NCBI RefSeq assembly: GCF_029542625.1
Contig: NZ_CP120733.1
Coordinates: forward strand, 1 to 64,000
DNA: 64,000 nt
Direction: 5' to 3'
Source of the DNA: Tepidibacter hydrothermalis
GTDB taxonomy: Bacteria > Bacillota > Clostridia > Peptostreptococcales > Peptostreptococcaceae
The notes beneath the pieces were generated by a model. The model was not told the DNA's origin. It saw only the letters and a list, made by a program, of their open reading frames with translations, and made no database searches. How positions within the stretch are numbered: the stretch's first letter is position 1; every line of letters starts with the position of its first letter. Positions 46,066 through 56,209 of this stretch are shown in pieces. A program made the position numbers and the translations under genes.

Positions 46066-49044
46066 ATGAAAAACACTAAAAAAGTACTTTCAGTTGCATT
46101 AGCTGGAGCTTTAGCATTCGGATCAATGGGTGCAGCATTCGCAGCAGCGCCAGCTGACGTTCAAGGAACTGATTATGAGACAGCAGTAGAAAGATTATCA
46201 GCACTTGATATATTAAAAGGATATGAAGATGGAACATTCCAACCAGAGAAAACAATAACAAGAGCTGAGTTTGCAGCAGTAATAGTAAGATCATTAGGAC
46301 TAGATGCATCAGCAAAATCATCAATGGGAACTACTGGATTCAATGATGTACCTTCTAATCACTGGGCATCAGGATACATAAATATAGCATCAGGACTTAA
46401 AGTTATAAATGGAAAAGCTGAAGGAGTATTTGATCCAGAAGCACCAGTTAAATATGAAGAAGCCGTTACTATGATAGTAAGAGCATTAGGATATGAGCCA
46501 GCAGCAAAAGCTAAAGGCGGATACCCAAATGGATACTTAGTAATAGCTGGACAAGAAGATATATCAGATGATGTTAAAGGAACAATAGGAGCATCAGCTC
46601 CAAGAGGAATAGTAGCTCAATTAATGGATAATTCATTAGAAGTACCTATGATGGTTCAAGTAGGATACGGAGATGATGCAAAGTTTGTACAATCTGGAAC
46701 AGATGGTACTGATGAAGAAACATTATTAGCTGATAAATTAGATACTGAAAAAGTAGAAGAAAAAGTTATAGATATTCCTAGAACTGATAGCAGCTTAGAT
46801 GATAATGAAATAAGATTAGATGATAAAGGTGTTATCGAAGTTCCAGAAGGATTCAACTTTGAAGGAGTATACAATGCTAAAATAAAAGCATTCATAAACG
46901 ATGATGATGAATTAGTATCATATGAAGTTGATGAAGATACTGATATATTCTTTGATGCTGTAGAATATACTTCAGGTGATGAAGAGCCAGTTAAATTAGT
47001 TGCTAAAGACAAAGAGTATGAGTTTGATAAAGATGCAACTATATATGAGAATGGTAAAAAAGTTAAAGAGGCAGATTTAAATGCAAAATATTCATATGCT
47101 AAAGCTGTAGTTGTAGATAACAAGATAACTTCTTTAGAAGCATATGATTTAGATAATATGATCGTAGTTGAAAAAGTAGAAAAAACTCATGTTCTTGGAT
47201 ATGAAGATGATGTAAACTTTGATGATTACTATGTAATTAAAGATGGTAAGAGCATAGAACTTTCAGATTTAGAAGAAGGAGATATAGTATTCTACAACAC
47301 TTCTGCTGAGTATGCTGAAGTATTCAATAAGACTGTAAAAGGTAAAATAGATAAGGTATTCGGAGCTGGATTCAGATTAAATGATGAAGATTACGATATT
47401 GCATCTGATTCTATGTATGTTGATGAAGACGAATTAGAAACTATAGATTCTGATATCTTAGATGAGATGAAAGAAGCTGACAAAGAAGTAACTGTTTATC
47501 TTGATAGACAAGATGAAGTTAGACTTGTATTAGGAGATCGTGGAGAAGTTAAAACAAGTACTGTAGGTGCTTTATTAACTGATGATATAGATGTAGATAC
47601 TGATGCTAGAGGAAACCATACTCTTCTTGTAGATGTAATAAACAACTCAGGTAAAGAAATAAGCTACAAAGTAGAAGCTAAAGATGTAGAAATAGACATC
47701 GTTAAAAAATGGGCTACAGATGTTGCTAATAAAGCTGCTGTAGAAGGTATTGCAGCAGTTGGAGCAGGAAATCAACATGCAGTTGGTGCTTCAACAGTAG
47801 ATAAAGCTTGGGATAAGTATTCAAGTGATGAGCAAGAAGCTATAACTAAGCACTACTTCGATGTTGCTAATGTATACGGAAAAGTTGGAGAAGTTGTTGT
47901 TACAACTAACGGAGCAGCTGCTACAAAAGCTTTAAAAGGAACTGTAATCGAAATCAAAGTTGATGAAGATGGAGATGTAACTGAATTAAACTTAGATTTA
48001 GATGATAAGGCAGTAACTGGAAATATTAAGACAGATGCTAAATATGCAGAAGGTGAAAAGCTTGAGAAATCTTCATTAGTATTTGATGCTACAGATGGAA
48101 TAGATGAAGATGATACAGACGTAAGCACTTGGGAAAAAGTTGGATTCGAAACTCTTAAAGCAGGAACAGTATACTATGATGAAGATGGAAAAATAACTTA
48201 TATAGCTGTAACAGACTCTGAAAGAGATGATGAAGATGTTGAAGATTACGCAGCTCTTATAACTGACGTTAAGAAGTTATCAGGAGACGATGATGAGTGG
48301 AGAATCAAAGCTTATGTAGATGGAACTGAAAAGACATTCTATACAGATAAATCTATAACAGCTGCTTCAGTATCTGAAGGTGACGTTGCTATGATCTATG
48401 TTGATTCTAAAACTGGAGAATTAGTAAAAGGAACAACAACTGGTGTAGATAATACTGCAGCAGATATAGATGCAATGACTGCAGCTGAAACTACAGAAGT
48501 AGTTACAGATGTTAAAGTATCAGATAAGAAGTTAACAGTTAATGGAACTGAGTACAGATTAGCTAAAGATGCATATGTATTTGATATAGAAGATACTGAT
48601 GATATAGAAGAAATATCATTAAGTGACTTAGAAGAGAATAAAGATGAAGTAACATTAGTTATGGATGAGGGAACAAGCTTTGTTAAGTATGTATTATTAA
48701 CAAAAGATGCAAGTGAAAAAGCATCTACTCCTGAAACTGACTTAGTACCTACAACTACATTCAAATCAGTTTCTTCTGCAGATCAAGCTGACGGTACAGC
48801 TACTGTAACTGCAACTTACGATGTAAATAAAGGTGACGAAGTTACATTCAAGATTTACAACAATACTAATCAATTAATAGCTTTCAAAGACGTAGCAGCA
48901 GCAGCAGCTGATGCTAAAGCAGCAACAGCTGATATAACAGTTGATGAAGCAGCAGATGGAACTAAAGTATACACTATCAAGATAGTTGTAAACGGTAAAG
49001 AAGTTTCAGAAAGATTAGTATCAATAACAATTTCTGGTAACTAA
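46066..49044 (+). CDS. SLH-domain S-layer protein (992 residues)
   Basis: A paralogue of the gene at 42658 over the entire length. Signal peptide MKNTKKVLSVALAGALAFGS with cut AFA|AAPAD; three SLH units (~28-205): LKGYEDGTFQPEKTITRAEF, NHWASGYINIASGLKVINGK, VFDPEAPVKYEEAVTMIVRA. An acidic beta-rich body follows. Compared with the paralogue it has small indels (for example DVANVYGKVGEV) and a different C-terminal ~90 residues. The strong promoter, long leader and GGGAGGA site suggest a major surface protein. It comes just before SecA copy B. Confidence 0.9.
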   Translation: MKNTKKVLSVALAGALAFGSMGAAFAAAPADVQGTDYETAVERLSALDILKGYEDGTFQPEKTITRAEFAAVIVRSLGLDASAKSSMGTTGFNDVPSNHWASGYINIASGLKVINGKAEGVFDPEAPVKYEEAVTMIVRALGYEPAAKAKGGYPNGYLVIAGQEDISDDVKGTIGASAPRGIVAQLMDNSLEVPMMVQVGYGDDAKFVQSGTDGTDEETLLADKLDTEKVEEKVIDIPRTDSSLDDNEIRLDDKGVIEVPEGFNFEGVYNAKIKAFINDDDELVSYEVDEDTDIFFDAVEYTSGDEEPVKLVAKDKEYEFDKDATIYENGKKVKEADLNAKYSYAKAVVVDNKITSLEAYDLDNMIVVEKVEKTHVLGYEDDVNFDDYYVIKDGKSIELSDLEEGDIVFYNTSAEYAEVFNKTVKGKIDKVFGAGFRLNDEDYDIASDSMYVDEDELETIDSDILDEMKEADKEVTVYLDRQDEVRLVLGDRGEVKTSTVGALLTDDIDVDTDARGNHTLLVDVINNSGKEISYKVEAKDVEIDIVKKWATDVANKAAVEGIAAVGAGNQHAVGASTVDKAWDKYSSDEQEAITKHYFDVANVYGKVGEVVVTTNGAAATKALKGTVIEIKVDEDGDVTELNLDLDDKAVTGNIKTDAKYAEGEKLEKSSLVFDATDGIDEDDTDVSTWEKVGFETLKAGTVYYDEDGKITYIAVTDSERDDEDVEDYAALITDVKKLSGDDDEWRIKAYVDGTEKTFYTDKSITAASVSEGDVAMIYVDSKTGELVKGTTTGVDNTAADIDAMTAAETTEVVTDVKVSDKKLTVNGTEYRLAKDAYVFDIEDTDDIEEISLSDLEENKDEVTLVMDEGTSFVKYVLLTKDASEKASTPETDLVPTTTFKSVSSADQADGTATVTATYDVNKGDEVTFKIYNNTNQLIAFKDVAAAAADAKAATADITVDEAADGTKVYTIKIVVNGKEVSERLVSITISGN

Positions 49045-49084
49045 TAAAAAATAATAATTTATTATAATTAATAAATAATAATAA

Positions 49085-49124
49085 AACAAAAACTCGGAGG
49101 ATTTAATCCTCTGAGTTTTTTGTT
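49085..49124 (+). terminator. Rho-independent terminator after the third S-layer gene
   Basis: AACAAAAACTCGGAGGATT / AATCCTCTGAGTTTTTTGTT, a long stem with one internal G-T/A mismatch zone, ending in a T-run. Confidence 0.9.
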
Positions 49125-49250
49125 TAAGCATTAAAATTACATATTCTTATAATTAAATAAAAAAAAGTATAATAAACTTCCATAATTCTAATAATAATAA
49201 AATGATATCTATGGACAACTATATACATAATTTTATATAGGAGGAATATT

Positions 49251-52200
49251 ATGGTTAATTTCCTAGAGGGTATAATTAATCCTCATGATAAAAAATTAAA
49301 ACAATTAGAAAAAAGAGCTAATAATATAATTAGACTTGAAGAAAAAGTTAAGACTTTAAGTGATCAAGAATTAAAAAATAAAACTGAAGAATTCAAAAGT
49401 AGATTAAAAGATGGCCAAAAGCTGGATGATATACTAGAAGAAGCTTTTGCAGTGGTTAGAGAAGCATCTTTTAGAGTGTTTAATATGAAACATTATGTAG
49501 TTCAGTTAATGGGTGGAATATGTCTTCACGAAGGCAATATTGCGGAGATGAAAACAGGAGAAGGTAAAACTCTTGTAGCTACACTTCCTACTTATTTAAA
49601 TGCATTAACAGGTGATGGGGTATTTGTTATTACAGCTAATGAATATCTTGCTTCTAGAGACAAAGAAGAAATGGAAAAGTTATATAATTTTTTAGGTTTA
49701 ACTGTTGGACTTACTCATAGAGAACTAAATGTAAAACAAAAAAAAGAACAGTATAACTGTGACATAGTATACGGTACTAATTCTGAGTTTGGGTTTGATT
49801 ATTTAAAAGACAACATGGTTACGGTTAATCAAAATATAGTTCAAAGAAATAGAAACTTTGCGATAATAGATGAGGTCGATTCTATACTTGTAGATGATGC
49901 TAGAACTCCACTTATTATAACTGGAGATGCAGCAAGACCATCTCAATATTATATTACAGTAGATAAATTTGTAAAATCTCTTCTTAAAGAAGATTATGAA
50001 ATAGATAATGAAAAGAGAATTGCTAACTTAACTCAAAGTGGTATACAAAAGAGTGAGAGAATATTTGGAATAGAGAATATAGCTGATATAAAAAATACAG
50101 AATTATATCATCATATAAGACAGTCTCTTCAAGCTAACTGTGTATTTACTAAGGATAAGGATTATGTAGTTGCCGAAAATGAAGTTATGATAATAGATAA
50201 GTTCACAGGAAGAGCATTACCGGGAAGAAGATTCGGAAAAGGTCTTCACCAAGCTCTTGAAGCTAAAGAAAATATAGAAATAAAGAAAGAAACAAAAACT
50301 CAGGCTATGATCACATACCAAAACTATTTTAAACTGTTCAAAAAAATAGCTGGTATGACTGGAACTGCATATAGTCAAAAACAAGAGTTTAAGAGTATAT
50401 ATAATGTTGATGTTATATGTATACCTACTAATAAAGAAATCAAAAGAATAGATAAGACTGATCTATTGTTCAAAACAAAAGAAGCTAAATTTAAGGCTTT
50501 AATAGATGAAGTTCAGAAAAGACATCAAAAAGGACAGCCGATATTAATAGGAACTATATATATAGATGAATCAGAAGTATTAAGTAATATGCTGACTAAA
50601 AACAATATAAAGCATAAACTTTTAAATGCAAAGCAGAATAAAGATGAAGCTGAAATTATATCAAATGCTGGACAAAAGGGATCTGTAACTATAGCGACTA
50701 ATATGGCGGGTCGTGGAACTGATATAAAGCTTGGAGATGGAGTAGCTGATCTTGGAGGACTTTATGTAATAGGAACAGAAAGACATGATTCAAGAAGAAT
50801 AGATAATCAGTTAAGAGGTAGATCTGGACGTCAGGGAGATCCTGGTGAGAGTCAGTTCTTTATATCTCTTGAAGATTCTTTATTCTCTAAAGTGGGAAAA
50901 GAGGCATTAGATAGGATTGTAAAGATAGTTGATAAGATGAATTTGGATCCAGATGAGTCTATACAAGATAAATTAGTGTCTCAAGCTATAGATGGAATAC
51001 AAAAGACTGTAGAAAATAGTAATTACAATGTTAGAAAGAATACTCTTGAATTCGACCAAATATTAAACAAGCAAAGAGAGACTATATACAACGAGAGAAA
51101 CAAGATATTAAATGGAGATGATATGAGCGAATTCATCTACAGTATTTTAAAGGATACTATAGATAAAAATATAGATAGTTATACGTCTAATAGTGAATAT
51201 CCTGAAGAATGGGATCTGAATTCTATACAAAATTACTTGAATGAAACGTTTAAATTAAATAACTATATAGACTTTACTAATATGGAAAGCGACGAGATTG
51301 AGAATTTAGATAAAGTTGATATAAAGAAAAAAGCATATGATAAAGCTATAGAAATATACAAGCAAAAAGAAAAAATCACTGGAGAAACACAGCTTAGATA
51401 TCTAGAGAGAGTAACTTTAATGAAGAATATAGATGAAAAGTGGACAGATCATTTAGATGTTGTGGATCAAATAAGACAAGGGATAGTATTCCAATATATA
51501 GGCGGGCAAAGTCCTGTTAGAATATTCAATAAAGAGGCATATGATATGTTTTCTAATATGCTAGAAGAAATAAAAGAAACTTCTATAAGGTCTTTATTTA
51601 TAATAGCTAGTATAGATGAAGAGTTAGATGAGGTTCAAAAGATTAAAAAAGAACATGAATTTAATGAAGAACAAAGAATAAAAAGAGTAGAAGAATTAGA
51701 AGATAAATATAGAATTAGTAGATGGTTTTTATCAAAAATTCCATCTAATATCCCTAATTTAAAGTTTAATATAGATATAAATGCTACAGAAGAAGTAGAT
51801 GCAACAGTGAGTCTTTATTATATGGATAATGGATATGAAGAAAAATTAGATGGATATGATAAGGATGTTAAAATAAAAGGTATATACGTAACTGATTTTG
51901 AAAAATCTAAAGATAAGAATTGGGATATGGGATGGTACCAAATAAAGGTATTTGTTTTCAATCAAGAGGTAAAGCATATAGATTTTATAATAGACAAGCC
52001 ATCTAGAGAATTAGAATCTCATGAACTTAAAAATATAATGTTTTTTGAAAATAAAAAAGAAATATTAGTAGATACTAATATAGATTGTTATGAAGAGAAT
52101 ATAAAAGGTGAACTTGTATATAATAAGAACGAAAAAACTAAGATGGACTTTGAAATGCCTGTTGAAGACAATAAGGTAAAAATCAAAATTATAAGTGCTA

Positions 52201-52529
52201 ATGATTCATGGAAAAATGGATATTATGAGATAAAACTTAAAAAAGATGATGGAAAAATAATAGTACCATTCATAATAGTTGATAAATATACAAAAGAACA
52301 AGGCGTGTTCACTTTGAATTTAACTTCTATTAAGAAATACCAAGAAGGAACAGGAGAGTTGATAAGTATAGAATCTAATAAAATACTGGCACGTACTCCT
52401 ATAAAGCTTGATGAAAATGGTAAAGCATCTATATCATTTAAATCAGATGTAATGCAAAAGGGTAGATATGAATTTAGACTTATAGATGAAGACGATATTC
52501 TTTATAGAACAATATTTATGATAGATTAA
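49251..52529 (+). CDS. Accessory SecA-type translocase ATPase with three-repeat C-terminal extension, copy B
   Basis: 1092 residues and colinear with copy A (36442-39732). Motor motifs: AEMKTGEGKTLVATLPTYLN, IVYGTNSEFGFDYLKDNM, IDEVDSILVDDART (Glu of the copy A motif replaced by Asp after VD), GMTGTAYSQ, NMAGRGTDIKLGDGVADLGG, QLRGRSGRQGDPGE. The zinc tail is again missing. The C-terminal ~265 residues from ~828 form three beta repeats with the same terminal strands at equal distances (NWDMGWYQIKV ~890, DSWKNGYYEIKL ~986, MQKGRYEFRL ~1066). AGGAGGA precedes ATG 49251. Its partner gene follows after 26 bases. The motors are closer to each other than the extensions. Confidence 0.88.
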   Translation: MVNFLEGIINPHDKKLKQLEKRANNIIRLEEKVKTLSDQELKNKTEEFKSRLKDGQKLDDILEEAFAVVREASFRVFNMKHYVVQLMGGICLHEGNIAEMKTGEGKTLVATLPTYLNALTGDGVFVITANEYLASRDKEEMEKLYNFLGLTVGLTHRELNVKQKKEQYNCDIVYGTNSEFGFDYLKDNMVTVNQNIVQRNRNFAIIDEVDSILVDDARTPLIITGDAARPSQYYITVDKFVKSLLKEDYEIDNEKRIANLTQSGIQKSERIFGIENIADIKNTELYHHIRQSLQANCVFTKDKDYVVAENEVMIIDKFTGRALPGRRFGKGLHQALEAKENIEIKKETKTQAMITYQNYFKLFKKIAGMTGTAYSQKQEFKSIYNVDVICIPTNKEIKRIDKTDLLFKTKEAKFKALIDEVQKRHQKGQPILIGTIYIDESEVLSNMLTKNNIKHKLLNAKQNKDEAEIISNAGQKGSVTIATNMAGRGTDIKLGDGVADLGGLYVIGTERHDSRRIDNQLRGRSGRQGDPGESQFFISLEDSLFSKVGKEALDRIVKIVDKMNLDPDESIQDKLVSQAIDGIQKTVENSNYNVRKNTLEFDQILNKQRETIYNERNKILNGDDMSEFIYSILKDTIDKNIDSYTSNSEYPEEWDLNSIQNYLNETFKLNNYIDFTNMESDEIENLDKVDIKKKAYDKAIEIYKQKEKITGETQLRYLERVTLMKNIDEKWTDHLDVVDQIRQGIVFQYIGGQSPVRIFNKEAYDMFSNMLEEIKETSIRSLFIIASIDEELDEVQKIKKEHEFNEEQRIKRVEELEDKYRISRWFLSKIPSNIPNLKFNIDINATEEVDATVSLYYMDNGYEEKLDGYDKDVKIKGIYVTDFEKSKDKNWDMGWYQIKVFVFNQEVKHIDFIIDKPSRELESHELKNIMFFENKKEILVDTNIDCYEENIKGELVYNKNEKTKMDFEMPVEDNKVKIKIISANDSWKNGYYEIKLKKDDGKIIVPFIIVDKYTKEQGVFTLNLTSIKKYQEGTGELISIESNKILARTPIKLDENGKASISFKSDVMQKGRYEFRLIDEDDILYRTIFMID

Positions 52530-52555
52530 ATTTAATATGAAGAGGAGGATTTAGT

Positions 52556-53230
52556 ATGGATAATAGAGTAAAGATAAATGTACCAGAAGAACTTCAAGAG
52601 TATATGTGGTTTAGATATATGCCTCTTTCAACTTATAAGACTTATTTGGTTGTGGGTGCTACTAATTCACAACAGTTAAAAGGTCTTGAAGCTACTCAAA
52701 ATATATTAAATACAAATCTTGAAGGAGGACAAGAAGAACATCCTCAAGTTATAGAAGATAAAAAAAATATATTAAATAAACTAGGGTTTGAATATCCAAA
52801 AACAAGACAAGATGATTTGGATCTTTTATTAAAGTATAAGCTAGTAGATCTTAAAAAAGATGAAGATGGAATTATGTACTATGAGTATACAAAACCAGTC
52901 CCTAAGCCAGAAGATGTTTTAAACCTTGATGATGGAGAAAAACAAATTCTTCAAAATATAAAATTTGAGGTAAAACATCAAGAAGATCTGAATCAGATAT
53001 TAACACTTCTTATAAACAGCAATGGAAATATACTTACAACATTAGATCATATTCACACTATGACGAAGGTTAATCATGCGGATATAAAAACTGTTTTAGA
53101 GTATTTAGTAAATGAAGGATCTATAAAGGTTAAAACAGATAAAGATGTGAAAGATCTTAGAAAGAGCGATAAGGTTTATGTGAGTATAATTAAAGAAGTA
53201 TTTGAGAAAAAGAGATTTGTAATAAGTTAA
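52556..53230 (+). CDS. SecA-partner protein with winged-helix-like C-terminus, copy B
   Basis: 224 residues and a paralogue of the protein at 39755-40426. Shared lines: WFRYMPLSTYKTYL, KLGFEYPKTRQDDLDLLLKY, LTLLINSNGN, LEYLVNEGSIKVKTDKDVKD, SDKVYVSIIKEVFEKKRFVI; both end in the same RFVIS. No signal peptide, TM or enzyme motif. GAGGAGG precedes the ATG; a terminator follows, so SecA copy B and this gene form one unit. Family not recognised. Conservation is strongest in the first 40 and last 90 residues. Confidence 0.82.
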   Translation: MDNRVKINVPEELQEYMWFRYMPLSTYKTYLVVGATNSQQLKGLEATQNILNTNLEGGQEEHPQVIEDKKNILNKLGFEYPKTRQDDLDLLLKYKLVDLKKDEDGIMYYEYTKPVPKPEDVLNLDDGEKQILQNIKFEVKHQEDLNQILTLLINSNGNILTTLDHIHTMTKVNHADIKTVLEYLVNEGSIKVKTDKDVKDLRKSDKVYVSIIKEVFEKKRFVIS

Positions 53231-53241
53231 AAGATATTTAC

Positions 53242-53292
53242 AAAATAGCTACCTAAATTTCGGATAAACGAGATATAGGTAGCTATTTTTTT
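53242..53292 (+). terminator. Rho-independent terminator after SecA/partner cassette B
   Basis: AAATAGCTACCTA pairs with TAGGTAGCTATTT across a ~20-base loop, followed by TTTT. Confidence 0.88.
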
Positions 53293-53334
53293 ATATACTA
53301 AGGGATTATAAACTTTTCGTTCTGTGGTTTATCC

Positions 53335-53534
53335 AAAACTTCCTATCAAAATACCGTGAATACAACGATATTTTGAATACAACTAAGATTTTATCTTATC
53401 AATAATTCTAAAATTTACGAACTCCCTCTACGGTCAGACACGCAAATTTCTTGACGAATTATTAAAGGATAAAAACCAAGTTATATTAGTCAAAATACCT
53501 AAAAATATTCACTAACATTTTGATAGGAAGTTTT
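53335..53534 (+). repeat. ~200-bp hairpin element, copy 10 (type I)
   Basis: Outer arm AAAACTTCCTATCAAAAT pairs perfectly with ATTTTGATAGGAAGTTTT. The core is CGAACTCCCTCTACGGTCAG. The rest of the gap to 53757 is AT-rich with no gene; CCCTATTTATTTTGG (~53555) resembles the outer arms of copies 1 and 4. Confidence 0.87.
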
Positions 53535-53756
53535 AATAGTGTGAACTCTATTGTAACCCTATTTATTTTGGCGAAAAACATATATTTACTTATTTTATTT
53601 AATCATTTAAAATCTTTTAAATAAAGATTGTTTTGTTTTGTGGTAATATTAAAATGGAAATATTTTTAATGCGATTGAGTTTTGAATTTGTACTTCAAAA
53701 ATTCATACTAAATGCCGATATATAGTGCATAATGTAAATATTTAGAGGGGGATAAT

Positions 53757-56198
53757 ATGAGAAGAATAAGCTTAATGTTAATATTTGTAATGATATTGAC
53801 TATAATTCCTATAGATATATCAAATGCGGTAGGAATAGAAGATACGTTGACTCTTAAGAGTAGCAAAGAGAGTATATCCAAAAATCAAGTAGGGGTAAAC
53901 TACGATACAACATACATAGACGTAGTATATGGATCTAATTACACTAAAGATCCATCAAAAGATATAAATACTAGTATAGATATACTAGTAAATGGAACTA
54001 AAGATGATGAAGAAAATTATAATTTTAGTGTTAATCTAACGGAGCATAAAATTAGAATATCTTTAAATAATCCAAGTAAAAGGTTAAATTCTAGTTCTTT
54101 ATATACAGTACATATTGTTGCTGGGTTATTTAAGGGTAGTCCAGAGATAAACTATAATTTTGTTACAAAGTCAGATAATACAAGTCAAAGCGGGATTATA
54201 ACTAAGACTGAGTGTAGTGGAGGTACTATAACTTATACTTTTGTTGATGATATTGATGATATAGATTTCAATTCTAATGCTAAAGATAATATTCAAAACT
54301 ACATAACATTGACGTCTTCTTTAGTAGATAATTTAAAGGATGATATAGATAACCCATATGTAGTTGATGATATATCTAATTATGAATGGAACATAGATGC
54401 TGATGATTCTAAGAAACTTATCGTTGAAAGAATAGATAAAGGAGATTTTAAAAATCTTTCAAAGTATATAGTTACGTTAAAGGCAAACAGTATACATCTC
54501 AAAAATGCAGATACTATATATAACCAGCAAAATATTGTAAACTTTAGTACAGATGATATATTTAGCAGCACAGATCCTATTGATTCGGCAGATAATGTAA
54601 GTACACATCCGACTATAAGTGTAAAGTTCAAAGCTACATATCCTATAGATAGCAATATAGATAAGACTAAGGTAACTCTTATATCAAAAAGTGGAAGCAT
54701 ACATACTAATGTTCAAGATTATGTTTATGTAGACATTGATTCTAATTCTTTGAGAATAGATATTAATAATTTGTATACTGATACAAACTTTAAATTATCA
54801 AACGATGAAGAGTATACGGTTAAAGTAGCATCTGGAGCGGTTAGCTTAAAAGGTAAGACAGATTTAGATGGCAATCCATATAAATATAACAAAGATATAA
54901 CTTTTAAATTTCACACAATGAATAATAAACCTGAGGTAAAAGAGACTATACCTGCAAACAATTCGGTAAGTAAATTTGATGAAAATAATTTATATAAAGA
55001 TTCAGATGGAACGTATTATTTGACAGCTATATTTGATGATTTAGATGGAAGTATTAAATTGTATAATGACAAAAAAACTCCTAGTGGATTTAATCTTCAT
55101 TTTGATGGAAGTAGTGAAGATCTAATAGACAAGACAAAGGAGATTAGAATAGAGTATAAGTCATCTTATAAAAAGACATATATATACATACCTATAAAAG
55201 AAAAGCTTAATTCGAATACAGAATATAAGTGGTATGTGCCTGAAAATGTAGTAGAAAATGGTGTTGATGAAAAAGGAGAAAAACTTTTAAATAGTTCAGC
55301 ATCATTCTCATTTTCAACGACTCCAATGCCTACAGTATCAAGGATTGTAGATGCAACTGTAGGTGAGGATTATGATGAAGATAAACCTATAATATTAGAA
55401 GGTGGAATGTTCTATTCTGGAGGAGTTGCGGTATACTTTGAAAATGAATTCGGAGATAAGGAAAGAGCTGAAAGAGTAGTTATAGATGGTAATATAGTTA
55501 AGGTGTATCTTCCAGATGGAAGTGATAGATTAGAACCTGGAACTTATAAGATAATAGTTGAGAATGATGATAATCACAAAATTATTGTAGAGTTTGATAC
55601 AATAAGTGTTATCAAAAAAGGTGAATTTACACCAGAAGAAGATAAGAAAGTAATCAAAGATGATTCTAAGGGAAAAGTTGAAAAGAATATGAAGGTGAGT
55701 GAAGATACATTAATACTTAGTTCTTCTTATAAAAGTAAGAGTACTTTAGACTTAGATTTAGATGAGATTATGGGCGCAGATAGTGTAGTTAGAAAGATAA
55801 AGTATGAGGGAAGTAAAAGTAGCATATATTCAAATCTTAATACAAAGTCAAAGTATGCAGATATAGATATATACAATTTAAGACCTATTGATTATGATAA
55901 AGATAAAGATGTTGTTGCATCTCTTGGAAGGGTTGAACCGTTGGTTGTCGATAGTATAAAAAATAAGTTAAGATCAGCTCATATAGTATCTGATTTTATC
56001 CAGGTTACTGGAGATAATTTTACTTTTGATAATGTAAACATTAGAATTCCATATGAGTATGCAGGTGAGAATATAAATGTTTTAAGATATGATGAGGAAA
56101 TGAGAAACTGGTACACAGTTCCATTTAGTATCGATAGAGTAGATAAGAATGTATATATTAAATCAAGTAGAAAAGGAATATTTGTAGTAGTAGATTAA
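53757..56198 (+). CDS. Large secreted protein with Ig-like (Big_5/IPT type) domains
   Basis: An exported 813-residue protein with no known catalytic motif. Signal peptide (~1-24, cut near SNAVG), then a series of beta-sandwich domains: ~25-145, ~155-265, a Big_5-like unit ~270-385 (STDPIDSADNVSTHPTISVK, EYTVKVASGAVSLKG), another ~390-520 (KPEVKETIPANNSVS), and an IPT-like unit ~525-620 (RIVDATVGEDYDEDKPIILE). The C-terminal ~170 residues form a domain that also ends the next protein in related shape (an ENINVLRYDEEMRNWYTVPF line against RRYDEYKNEWTYVKQ there). No SLH or LPXTG is seen. GAGGGGG precedes the ATG; the next gene starts 11 bases after. Probably a surface or matrix protein. Confidence 0.82.
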   Translation: MRRISLMLIFVMILTIIPIDISNAVGIEDTLTLKSSKESISKNQVGVNYDTTYIDVVYGSNYTKDPSKDINTSIDILVNGTKDDEENYNFSVNLTEHKIRISLNNPSKRLNSSSLYTVHIVAGLFKGSPEINYNFVTKSDNTSQSGIITKTECSGGTITYTFVDDIDDIDFNSNAKDNIQNYITLTSSLVDNLKDDIDNPYVVDDISNYEWNIDADDSKKLIVERIDKGDFKNLSKYIVTLKANSIHLKNADTIYNQQNIVNFSTDDIFSSTDPIDSADNVSTHPTISVKFKATYPIDSNIDKTKVTLISKSGSIHTNVQDYVYVDIDSNSLRIDINNLYTDTNFKLSNDEEYTVKVASGAVSLKGKTDLDGNPYKYNKDITFKFHTMNNKPEVKETIPANNSVSKFDENNLYKDSDGTYYLTAIFDDLDGSIKLYNDKKTPSGFNLHFDGSSEDLIDKTKEIRIEYKSSYKKTYIYIPIKEKLNSNTEYKWYVPENVVENGVDEKGEKLLNSSASFSFSTTPMPTVSRIVDATVGEDYDEDKPIILEGGMFYSGGVAVYFENEFGDKERAERVVIDGNIVKVYLPDGSDRLEPGTYKIIVENDDNHKIIVEFDTISVIKKGEFTPEEDKKVIKDDSKGKVEKNMKVSEDTLILSSSYKSKSTLDLDLDEIMGADSVVRKIKYEGSKSSIYSNLNTKSKYADIDIYNLRPIDYDKDKDVVASLGRVEPLVVDSIKNKLRSAHIVSDFIQVTGDNFTFDNVNIRIPYEYAGENINVLRYDEEMRNWYTVPFSIDRVDKNVYIKSSRKGIFVVVD

Positions 56199-56209
56199 GG
56201 AGGGGAAAT

